Below, in pieces: positions 1-5,505 of a stretch of 7,004 nt of DNA (the first letter of the stretch is position 1; each line of letters opens with the position of its first letter). The DNA lies in the NCBI GenBank assembly GCA_934338765.1, contig CAKRHL010000103.1:1-7004 (forward strand), in the 5' to 3' direction. The stretch comes from an uncultured Lachnospiraceae bacterium. Its GTDB lineage: Bacteria > Bacillota > Clostridia > Lachnospirales > Lachnospiraceae. Below the pieces are notes generated by a model. That model saw nothing but the letters and a program-made list of their open reading frames with translations. It was not told where the DNA came from and ran no database searches. The translations under genes and the position numbers were made by a program.

Positions 1-2690
1 TTTAATTGTATATCCGGTGATAATATATCATTGTCCTTTTTTTGATTAACGGATTTTTTTACCAAAACCAGATTATCCAAGCTATCATCCTTTGTTTTTG
101 ATTGTGGATATATATGATCTCTGTCATATATAGTGGTATCCATTAATTCCGACAGATCAATTGGATCTCCGGTATACATACATCTTCCCATTTGTGTATA
201 GTACAGATAATATTTTATACTACGGAATTTACTCTCTTCTGTGCCGTCAATTTCTTTTAACCAATCTCTTTCTTTATCCTTTATGTTTTTATATAACAGT
301 TTCAAAGTATCCTTTCTCGATACAGTTCGTTTCTTTTCCCCTGAAGAACGTGCCATCTCTATAAAAATCTTTTTAGGCTCCTTTCCCATTATTTTTGTCA
401 CTTCCCGAGATATCAGTAATGACTGCCATGCCGCTCTTTTGATTGCTGGCGATCCTACTACATTTTCCATAAGATTGTCATACGAAAACACCTTCTGCTG
501 CCCAAGCATTATTGCATTTTCCTGTTCGATATTTTCAGAAAATGTATATTTTTGACTTAAAATCTGCATCAAATTATCATTGGTATGCCGAAGCATATAT
601 AGAATTGTCCCCCTTTTCCCTGTGTTTGTATCAAATCCTTCAATTCCATCCAAAAATTCTTTCGATAATCTTCCCCATCCCTGATACCGCAAACGAACAA
701 TTTTCCTTAGTGCCTCATCTGAAATCTTATCCTCCCCGTACGTCTTTCGAATCACACGTTTCAACATTTTCTCGTCACCGCTATATACAGTAATCCAATT
801 TATAATATTTTCCACCATTTGCTGTATCGAATATTTTTTCACTTCATCTCCAAAGATTTTTCGAAAATCATGATACGAACTAAGAGAGGATTTTATCTGT
901 ATATCAATTCCGGATAAAGGATTTTCCTTTAGGTCCACCCCCTCTGATATCAGAAACTCCTCTATATCCTTTCTCTTGACTTTTTTGCAATTTAAATATA
1001 ATGTTTGAAACATTTTTTCTTTTAATTCCACAGGGATTTTTTCCTGACCGATTTTTATATTATTAATTTCGTTCCAAACCATATATTCGCTGTAAATCAA
1101 CGAATTTTTTGGTACAACATCCTTTCCAATTAGATATGTACACTTATTGGTCATACGACGGATAAATTTTTCTCCAGTACCTTCAAAATCTATTTTTTGC
1201 TCAATATTCCAAGGCGTTATTGTCCCTTCTTCCTTTCTGACAACCCATGCATTTTTATTATGATAAGAATTTAATGGTCCAACAAAATAAGGTACACGAA
1301 ACTTAAATATTTTTACAATCTTATCCATCGCTGTTAATCCATAGGAATCTGTCTCCGTCAAAAATGGATATTGTTCGCTGACATTTTCTAATATTTTACG
1401 CAATTCCATTTCGTTTACCTGATAAGGAATCACTCCATTATTCTTTGACACCTGTAGTGGCAGAAATGTTTCGTTATCCAATTCTTCCCTTATCCTATCT
1501 ATATCGTTTCTATCTCCTTCATATTTATCCAATATTGATTTAATATTCTTTTTCATATCTTCATATTTACAACCTTTTACTCTTTTCTTCTTTCCGCAAT
1601 TTGACACAGATTTAATATAGGCACAATAATTATTGGTTCCTTCCTTTTGAAAAAAATCTCTATAAACATCATCTCCTATTTCTCGAAATATCCCTTTTAA
1701 GAGTCTCAGATCCTCTTTATGTTTTTCATAGAAATTCACTTTAGCAACCGACAAATACGTCTCTCCTTCCCATTCTCCTCCAGCTAGTATGTCCGCTAGC
1801 ACGGACCAATCATACATACTTTTTAATACATCCACTACCCCACAACGCTCCTGCAGATCAGTCTCCAAAGCATTCCTGGTATCCTCATATGCTCCTGTTG
1901 CAAATGATATTGCCGGTTTTTCTATCTCCTTGAGACTGTCATCATGAAATAAATCTGCCATCTTTACAGTCAATCCGCATATCAGCCCGATTGCCGCCTT
2001 TAATTGCTTATCTTTTTCACAATGAAGGAGTTCCATAACCCTGGCATTTTTATCACGTTTACTCGTATCCCGGCTTTTCAACGTCTCCTCCAACTCCTGC
2101 TCCGACTGACATTCCACCTGTATTTCAAGATCATCTTTCATGCAGTTTTTGAACTGTTCAAAAACATTTGTAAAAGAGGTCGCCTTTTCTACTGAACCAT
2201 TAAACAAAAAATGTCCTCTATGTTTTACTATATGATGTACAGCAAGATATACCAGACGGATATCCCATTCCTTCTTTTCCGTCAACAAGGCCTTTCTCAA
2301 ATGGTAAATCGTCGGATACTCTCTATAATAATCCTGATCTGTATATTTCTTGTCATTAAACAAGGAATATCTCTCCCCTTCCGTTTTGTCCTCTTCATAC
2401 AGCATGCTTTCCTTCATTCTCCGGTAAAATGCCGGATCCCTCTTGCAGATTTCCTCTGCAAATATCTCCTGTAACAATTCGAGACGCCATATTCTCCGTG
2501 CAAGCCGTCGTCTGCGCGTCCGAATCTGTCGACGCCCAGCTGCGGTCATAGCCTCATCAAACAATCTCACTCCCCACATTGCCCTATTATGAAAAGACAA
2601 AACATTATACTTTTCATCTGTCACAGCCCAGCCAACAGAATTCGTCCCAATATCAACCCCCAAATAATAATTCTCACATTTCCTATTCAT
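1..2690 (-). CDS. cas9: Type II-A CRISPR endonuclease Cas9, N-terminal ~896 residues (runs off the left edge)
   Basis: RNA-guided double-strand DNA endonuclease of CRISPR immunity, working with tracrRNA:crRNA. The minus frame is open from ATG 2690-2688 to the window edge without a stop. RuvC-I is YYLGVDIGTNSVGWAV with D13 (SpCas9 D10). The Arg-rich bridge helix GRRQIRTRRRRLARRIWRL covers about 52-70. REC-lobe hallmarks include YPTIYHLRKALL (125-136), VKHRGHFL (155-162), YEKHKEDLRLLK (about 321-332), GVIPYQVNEMELRKIL (about 419-434) and KFRVPYFVGPL (463-473). RLRYQGWGRLSKEFL lies near 666-680. RuvC-II is KIFIEMARSSGE with E778 (SpCas9 E762). HNH starts near 830 (YYTQMGRCMYTGDPI), with DRDHIYPQSK giving H859 (SpCas9 H840) and N882 at the N863 position. 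The +19 offset from SpCas9 predicts a full length near 1,370-1,400 residues; RuvC-III and the PAM-interacting domain are off-window. Start: AGGAG at 2705-2701 lies 10 nt before this ATG. All visible catalytic residues are intact. Confidence 0.97.
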   Translation of the reverse strand, partial: MNRKCENYYLGVDIGTNSVGWAVTDEKYNVLSFHNRAMWGVRLFDEAMTAAGRRQIRTRRRRLARRIWRLELLQEIFAEEICKRDPAFYRRMKESMLYEEDKTEGERYSLFNDKKYTDQDYYREYPTIYHLRKALLTEKKEWDIRLVYLAVHHIVKHRGHFLFNGSVEKATSFTNVFEQFKNCMKDDLEIQVECQSEQELEETLKSRDTSKRDKNARVMELLHCEKDKQLKAAIGLICGLTVKMADLFHDDSLKEIEKPAISFATGAYEDTRNALETDLQERCGVVDVLKSMYDWSVLADILAGGEWEGETYLSVAKVNFYEKHKEDLRLLKGIFREIGDDVYRDFFQKEGTNNYCAYIKSVSNCGKKKRVKGCKYEDMKKNIKSILDKYEGDRNDIDRIREELDNETFLPLQVSKNNGVIPYQVNEMELRKILENVSEQYPFLTETDSYGLTAMDKIVKIFKFRVPYFVGPLNSYHNKNAWVVRKEEGTITPWNIEQKIDFEGTGEKFIRRMTNKCTYLIGKDVVPKNSLIYSEYMVWNEINNIKIGQEKIPVELKEKMFQTLYLNCKKVKRKDIEEFLISEGVDLKENPLSGIDIQIKSSLSSYHDFRKIFGDEVKKYSIQQMVENIINWITVYSGDEKMLKRVIRKTYGEDKISDEALRKIVRLRYQGWGRLSKEFLDGIEGFDTNTGKRGTILYMLRHTNDNLMQILSQKYTFSENIEQENAIMLGQQKVFSYDNLMENVVGSPAIKRAAWQSLLISREVTKIMGKEPKKIFIEMARSSGEKKRTVSRKDTLKLLYKNIKDKERDWLKEIDGTEESKFRSIKYYLYYTQMGRCMYTGDPIDLSELMDTTIYDRDHIYPQSKTKDDSLDNLVLVKKSVNQKKDNDILSPDIQL

Positions 2691-2700
2691 ACCTTTCATT

Positions 2701-2706
2701 CTCCTT
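2701..2706 (-). promoter_or_regulatory. Ribosome binding site of cas9
   Basis: On the minus strand AGGAGA is followed by 10 nt and then the ATG at 2690. An in-frame ATG at 2699-2697 exists but sits only one or two bases from the AGGAG core, too close to be used, so this site decides the start. Confidence 0.75.
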
Positions 2707-2741
2707 TCCTTTGCCTTCCGGCAATAACATCTTCTGTTAAA

Positions 2742-2747
2742 ATTATA
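2742..2747 (-). promoter_or_regulatory. Possible -10 box for cas9
   Basis: A perfect TATAAT on the minus strand lies about 52 bases before the cas9 start codon. I see no convincing -35 at 15-18 bp upstream (AGAAAA/GAAAAC) and no TG extension. The assignment rests on position and the -10 match only; AT-rich DNA yields such hexamers by chance. Confidence 0.35.
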
Positions 2748-2772
2748 AATTTAATTAAAGTAACGTTTTCTC

Positions 2773-2801
2773 TTGACATTTCTTAATTCTAGGTCTATAT
2801 T
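2773..2801 (+). promoter_or_regulatory. tracrRNA promoter
   Basis: TTGACA (2773-2778), a 17-bp spacer and TATATT (2796-2801) form a near-consensus sigma-A promoter. The predicted transcription start is about A2808, directly before the anti-repeat. It points away from cas9, so cas9 and tracrRNA are transcribed divergently from the same ~120-bp stretch. Confidence 0.85.
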
Positions 2802-2807
2802 ATTTAT

Positions 2808-2910
2808 AGATGGTTTGACCATCATATGAAATTACACTACAAGTTCAAATAAAAATTTATTCAAATCGTTCCTTGGAACCGTCCCATATGTATGGGACTT
2901 TTCTTTTTTT
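2808..2910 (+). ncRNA. tracrRNA of the type II-A CRISPR system
   Basis: Trans-activating RNA that pairs with the CRISPR repeat part of pre-crRNA, allows RNase III processing and is bound by Cas9. The 5' part (about 2813-2850) reads GTTTGACC-ATCATATGAA-ATTACACTAC-AAGTTCAAAT, an anti-repeat to a type II-A repeat of the form GTTTGA...TAGTGTAATTTCATATG...GTCAAAC. The AAGTTCAAATAA segment matches the SpCas9 tracrRNA motif AAGTTAAAATAA. Next come a small AATAAA/TTTATT stem (2848-2861, nexus-like), GTTCC/GGAAC (2868-2879), and the terminal stem GTCCCATA/TATGGGAC (2881-2898) with a T-tract. Its position upstream of cas9 on the opposite strand is the same as in S. pyogenes. Exact ends are inferred from the promoter and terminator. 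The predicted repeat comes from complementarity, because no array is in the window. Confidence 0.9.
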
Positions 2911-2911
2911 C
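2881..2911 (+). terminator. Intrinsic terminator of tracrRNA
   Basis: GTCCCATA (2881-2888) pairs with TATGGGAC (2891-2898); a realistic fold is 7 bp with a 4-nt loop. It is followed immediately by TTTTCTTTTTTT. The hairpin doubles as the last stem-loop of the tracrRNA. Confidence 0.88.
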
Positions 2912-3116
2912 CATCTTTTACATATCGATTACATGCAAGCTTGTTCTAAAACAAGTTTCGAAATTAGTTTAACACAAATATATATATTTTATCAAATAGT
3001 TTTTATATCAATCTTCATTTTCTCACTTTGCGGTAATGATTTTTCATATACTGTTTTATTTTCCTAACTATATTTGCATTATACTATATTGAAAGTACAA
3101 TAAACAGTACTTTTCG
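2912..3116. other. AT-rich intergenic stretch without a recognisable gene
   Basis: No credible coding frame on either strand: the open frames lack a ribosome site and have low-complexity Phe/Ile/Ser-rich translations. It contains a hairpin AAGCTTGTT/AACAAGTTT (2937-2945/2950-2958, one G-T pair) shortly after the tracrRNA terminator, and a 7-bp dyad AAAGTAC/GTACTTT (3092-3098/3107-3113) beside the bsh terminator. I cannot assign a role to either. Confidence 0.6.
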
Positions 3117-3177
3117 AAAAAAGGATAAGGCAGGAAAACCCTTGCAACATGTAGTATCACAAGACTTTTCCTGCCTT
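3117..3177 (-). terminator. Terminator of the bile salt hydrolase gene
   Basis: A perfect 12-bp stem, AAGGCAGGAAAA (3127-3138) with TTTTCCTGCCTT (3166-3177), encloses a 27-nt loop with an inner CTTG/CAAG pairing (3141-3144/3159-3162). Read on the minus strand it lies 45 nt after the bsh stop codon and is followed by ATCC and then TTTTTT (3122-3117). The loop is longer than usual and the T-run starts 4 nt after the stem, but orientation and position fit well. Confidence 0.75.
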
Positions 3178-3221
3178 TCGAACAAATTTTCCGTCATGCT
3201 CTGATCCGTTTCATCCGCTGA

Positions 3222-4196
3222 TCAATTCTCCCACCGGATCTGCTCTCCCTGAATCACTTCATACCGGATCAGTTCCCTGCCGTCCAGATCCACCCGGTGC
3301 ATATCCACCGCTGTGATCTGATGATTTTCATAAGTCGTGTAATAATAAATTCCTCTGGTTGCGTTAGAGCAGGAGGTATACAACGTGATCTCATACTTGC
3401 CCTCTCCCACATCACAGCAGCCTCTCGGCTGATCTACAGATCCCAGGATATGGAAAAACTGGCTGACACTTTCTGCTTCACTGTCACCGGATATGGAGTT
3501 GGCTTTTACGAAAGCAGCACGTACAAACCGGGAAGCGGAGGAGAGATCCCCCGGCAGTCCCATCGCACCCATGCCACGGCTGTAAGTGCCAAGAGGCAGC
3601 TCCGGAGCAAATGTATTCTGAGGCTGCTTCGGGGACAGGCTCATATAATTATTGAGCCGGAACATCTGCGTCTCAAATGGTGGATTGTTGGTCAGGATGC
3701 CCACCGGATTATCATGAATCCGTAAACCGTCTGCCACGGATTCCACGGTGATGCAGTCGCCGGCATCCGCAATGATCCAGTGAAGTCCCGCAGCCGGAAG
3801 CTGTTTGCTAAACGGTGTCCCTGTAAGATTCATACGGGATAATAACTCCCGCACTTCTTTCATGGAAGCACATTGGGATAATACCCATGGAATAAATTCA
3901 AACTGTGCCACGTTTTCTCTGTCCGGTTTTACGGACTGATACACTGCATTTCCGACGAAATTCAAGCCTGCCATGCCGACACCTTTCTCATTAATGGCAT
4001 CATAATATAACGGATAATCTGCTGCCACATGTGCCATTCCGATCATCGCATAATGGCTTTCCCTCATCCCCATATGACGGAACTGAAATGGATAATGACG
4101 TGGGGTTATGGTGATCTCATCTCCATAGGAAAATTCATAATCCAGGGTTCTGCCAATATAAAAATCCTTTGTCCGGTAAGTTACCGCTGTACACAT
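3222..4196 (-). CDS. bsh: Choloylglycine hydrolase family protein, probable bile salt hydrolase
   Basis: N-terminal nucleophile hydrolase (324 aa, usual length for the family) predicted to cleave the amide bond of glycine- or taurine-conjugated bile salts in the cytoplasm. No signal peptide is visible. It starts MCTAVTYRTKDFYIGRTLDYE: C2 is the nucleophile exposed after Met removal, with R16 and D19 in their conserved places. N79 in MAGLNF is the residue typical of bile salt hydrolases (penicillin V acylases usually have Tyr there). N170/N171 in ILTNNPPFE and R223 in LSSASRFVRAAF complete the expected set. Start: a frame beginning at 4214 is open, but its first codons contain the GGAGG (4208-4204) lying 7 nt before the ATG at 4196; only the inner start exposes Cys2. 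The loop YSRGMGAMGLPGD carries an S-R-G motif in the region linked to glycine/taurine preference. It follows the LuxR-type regulator on the same strand. A penicillin V acylase or other linear-amide hydrolase is less likely. Confidence 0.92.
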   Translation of the reverse strand: MCTAVTYRTKDFYIGRTLDYEFSYGDEITITPRHYPFQFRHMGMRESHYAMIGMAHVAADYPLYYDAINEKGVGMAGLNFVGNAVYQSVKPDRENVAQFEFIPWVLSQCASMKEVRELLSRMNLTGTPFSKQLPAAGLHWIIADAGDCITVESVADGLRIHDNPVGILTNNPPFETQMFRLNNYMSLSPKQPQNTFAPELPLGTYSRGMGAMGLPGDLSSASRFVRAAFVKANSISGDSEAESVSQFFHILGSVDQPRGCCDVGEGKYEITLYTSCSNATRGIYYYTTYENHQITAVDMHRVDLDGRELIRYEVIQGEQIRWEN

Positions 4197-4203
4197 ATTT
4201 TTT

Positions 4204-4208
4204 CCTCC
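4204..4208 (-). promoter_or_regulatory. Ribosome binding site deciding the bsh start
   Basis: GGAGG on the minus strand, 7 nt before ATG 4196-4194. It lies inside the longer open frame that begins at 4214, which argues that the longer frame is not the real start. Confidence 0.85.
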
Positions 4209-4274
4209 AATCATGATTCATTTTTGATATTTTCTGTCATAATTCTAATTTGTCCAATCAGTAAATCACATATC

Positions 4275-4293
4275 TGCACACAATTTCTGTGCA
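4275..4293. promoter_or_regulatory. 19-bp inverted repeat upstream of bsh, possible operator
   Basis: TGCACA (4275-4280), 7-nt spacer CAATTTC, TGTGCA (4288-4293). The dyad is perfect, lies about 79 bp before the bsh start and sits in the gap between the regulator gene and bsh. Two-fold symmetry and spacing suit a dimeric HTH regulator, and the adjacent LuxR-type protein is the obvious candidate. No T-tract follows on either strand, so it is unlikely to be a terminator. I found no clear -35/-10 pair in this gap. The role is inferred. Confidence 0.4.
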
Positions 4294-4414
4294 TGCGGAG
4301 TTTCGAAGAACCCCCTAATATGAACTATGTCGGACTCATTATATCATCTCCGTGATCCATCTGTTTACCGCTTTTAGCATAACATTTTGAATATGTCGCT
4401 GCCACCGCTGTTCT

Positions 4415-5191
4415 TCACTCATGATACTCCTTAAACAGCTCCAGCCTCGAACTAACCTCCAGCTTTCGCAGGAGATTCTGGATATGCTTCTGAACCGTCA
4501 GACTGCTGATATCGTACTTTTCTGCAATCTCTTCATTAGAATCAAACTGCAGGATCCGTTCCAATATCTGTGTTTCCCTTGCAGTCAGTCCATACCGTTT
4601 CCGGATATCCTCTACTGTCCGCAAAGTGGTACTCTTCTTATGATCTCCGGATAAAATCTGCGGAAAGACCTTATTTAGATGAACTCCTATGGACCGCAGA
4701 AAAAACATATCGTCGGACTGAAAACAGCCGTCAATCCTGGTCCGAAAAAGGGACAGTACCCCCAACAGATGCTTATCCCACACGATACTATACTGCATGG
4801 TATCATATATATCATAGCTTTCATAACAGTAACGATGAAGCTGTCCCTCCAGCCGTTCCTTATCACTAAGGATCTCACTCTCACAGACCAGTGTGGACTC
4901 ATTGCCATGAATCAGCCACAATACCGGATCCTGCGCCGCCTTCTCAATATATCTTTTCTCTGCCTCCGCAAAGGTATCCGGCACACAGATCGGTTCCGGC
5001 TGGTACAAATTCTCTGCATTGGCCAGAGATGAGGTCCCCACCGGCTCCGCCGCCAGAAGAATACTGCAGTATGTATGGGGGATCAGCATACGGATGGGCA
5101 CCATAAACTCTGTTTTAAGTTCCTCTATCGTTGTACAATCATAAAGATGATTGATCAGGTCATTATATATTAAAAACTGATTTTTTTCCAT
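4415..5191 (-). CDS. LuxR-type HTH transcriptional regulator with GAF-like N-terminal domain
   Basis: A 258-aa cytoplasmic DNA-binding regulator. The C-terminal ~55 residues (about 201-255) are a LuxR-type helix-turn-helix: GLTARETQILERILQFDSNEEIA, then YDISSLTVQKHIQNLLRKL, including the typical LTxRExxIL opening and the TVxxHxxNLxxKL recognition region. Residues 1-180 form a mixed alpha/beta sensor domain. Its end (LLGVLSLFR...FQSDDMFFLRSIGVHLNKVF, about 142-176) has the GAF-domain pattern of a beta strand, a Phe-x-x-x-Asp and a closing helix. No receiver domain, autoinducer-binding signature, signal peptide or membrane segment is visible. Its ligand is unknown. Start: AAGGTGG lies only ~3 nt before ATG 5191, a tight but usable site. 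It lies upstream of bsh on the same strand and divergent from patA, so it could control either or both. Confidence 0.85.
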   Translation of the reverse strand: MEKNQFLIYNDLINHLYDCTTIEELKTEFMVPIRMLIPHTYCSILLAAEPVGTSSLANAENLYQPEPICVPDTFAEAEKRYIEKAAQDPVLWLIHGNESTLVCESEILSDKERLEGQLHRYCYESYDIYDTMQYSIVWDKHLLGVLSLFRTRIDGCFQSDDMFFLRSIGVHLNKVFPQILSGDHKKSTTLRTVEDIRKRYGLTARETQILERILQFDSNEEIAEKYDISSLTVQKHIQNLLRKLEVSSRLELFKEYHE

Positions 5192-5283
5192 TTTCCACCT
5201 TATAAAATACTACTTCTTTTTAGTTATTTTGATTCATTTCATATTATTTTATGTCTTTTTGCTCTAAGGATAGAGTACCATAT

Positions 5284-5292
5284 ATTATACCA
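5284..5292 (-). promoter_or_regulatory. Extended -10 promoter of the LuxR-type regulator
   Basis: On the minus strand TGG-TATAAT (5292-5284) is an extended -10 with a perfect hexamer. It would start transcription near 5277, about 85 nt before the regulator's start codon. The -35 region is poor, as is common for TGn-extended promoters. Confidence 0.5.
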
Positions 5293-5304
5293 GTTGACAA
5301 GTAG

Positions 5305-5326
5305 TTATACTATTATCCACGTATAA
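5305..5326. promoter_or_regulatory. Dyad between the divergent promoters
   Basis: TTATAC (5305-5310), a 10-nt spacer and GTATAA (5321-5326) form a 22-bp inverted repeat. It lies between the putative minus-strand promoter of the regulator and the plus-strand promoter of patA. It could be an operator shared by both genes. The arms are AT-rich and short, so chance occurrence is possible. Confidence 0.25.
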
Positions 5327-5344
5327 ATTGCTCGAAAAATGTAA

Positions 5345-5373
5345 TTGAAAACGGGTATATACGGTGCTATGAT
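5345..5373 (+). promoter_or_regulatory. Promoter of the putrescine aminotransferase gene
   Basis: TTGAAA (5345-5350), a 17-bp spacer and TATGAT (5368-5373) with a TG at 5365-5366 giving an extended -10. The predicted start of transcription is near 5380, which gives a leader of about 125 nt containing the long hairpin described separately. Confidence 0.75.
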
Positions 5374-5404
5374 GGTCACAACAAAAAAATAGCTGACAAA
5401 ATAC

Positions 5405-5485
5405 AAAGGCGTATTTGCTGAAGTTCATTCGTATTTCACTCCTTGAGATGACGAACTGATTTCAGCGGATACGTCTTTATTTTTT
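5405..5485 (+). promoter_or_regulatory. Long leader hairpin with U-tract, candidate attenuator of patA
   Basis: Between promoter and ribosome site, 5405-5425 pairs with 5458-5478 over 21 positions (including five G-U pairs). After a 2x2 internal loop (5426-5427/5456-5457), TTCGTATTTCA (5428-5438) pairs with 5444-5455 with one bulged G (5450). The apical loop is CTCCT (5439-5443). The stem is followed by ATTTTTT (5479-5485), so it has the form of an intrinsic terminator placed ahead of the gene. The loop, extended by one base (5439-5444), is fully complementary to AAGGAG (5491-5496) of the patA ribosome site. There is no upstream plus-strand gene that this terminator could serve. I recognise no known riboswitch aptamer. 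Termination control or ribosome-site masking is inference. Confidence 0.6.
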
Positions 5486-5491
5486 CCAAAA

Positions 5492-5497
5492 AGGAGG
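5492..5497 (+). promoter_or_regulatory. Ribosome binding site of patA
   Basis: A consensus AGGAGG, 8 nt before ATG 5506. It starts six bases after the U-tract of the leader hairpin, so folding of that leader could affect its accessibility. Confidence 0.9.
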
Positions 5498-5505
5498 AAT
5501 TTATT

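Noticed and set aside
241..793. Overlapping plus-strand open frames within 241-793
   Set aside because: They lie antisense to the continuous cas9 frame and translate to low-complexity Ser/Phe/Ile-rich sequences.
2697..2699. In-frame ATG three codons before the chosen cas9 start
   Set aside because: It lies one or two bases from the AGGAG core, too close for initiation; the ATG at 2690 has a 10-nt spacing.
2700..2808. Possible long tracrRNA form with a repeat mimic that could guide Cas9 to its own promoter, as in S. pyogenes
   Set aside because: No stretch upstream of the anti-repeat resembles the predicted repeat, so there is nothing to pair with.
3074..3101. Plus-strand promoter-like pair TTGCAT-16-TACAAT before the bsh terminator
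   Set aside because: No gene follows on that strand; it would only give a transcript antisense to bsh, and the match in AT-rich DNA is weak.
3297..3725. 142-codon plus-strand open frame opposite bsh
   Set aside because: It is antisense to a clearly conserved hydrolase, has no ribosome site and no recognisable protein pattern.
4298..4316. Hairpin GGAGTT/AACCCC after the regulator gene as its terminator
   Set aside because: The stem contains an A-C mismatch and no T-tract follows on the minus strand, so it does not qualify as a terminator.
5275..5291. GTACCA plus AT-rich sequence resembling the arm of the dyad at 6948-6979
   Set aside because: Only about six to ten bases agree, and the symmetry is not shared; likely chance.
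5294..5322. TTGACA at 5294-5299 as -35 of a second patA promoter
   Set aside because: No -10 hexamer at 16-18 bp; the next TATAAA is 22 bp away and TATTAT only 11 bp away.
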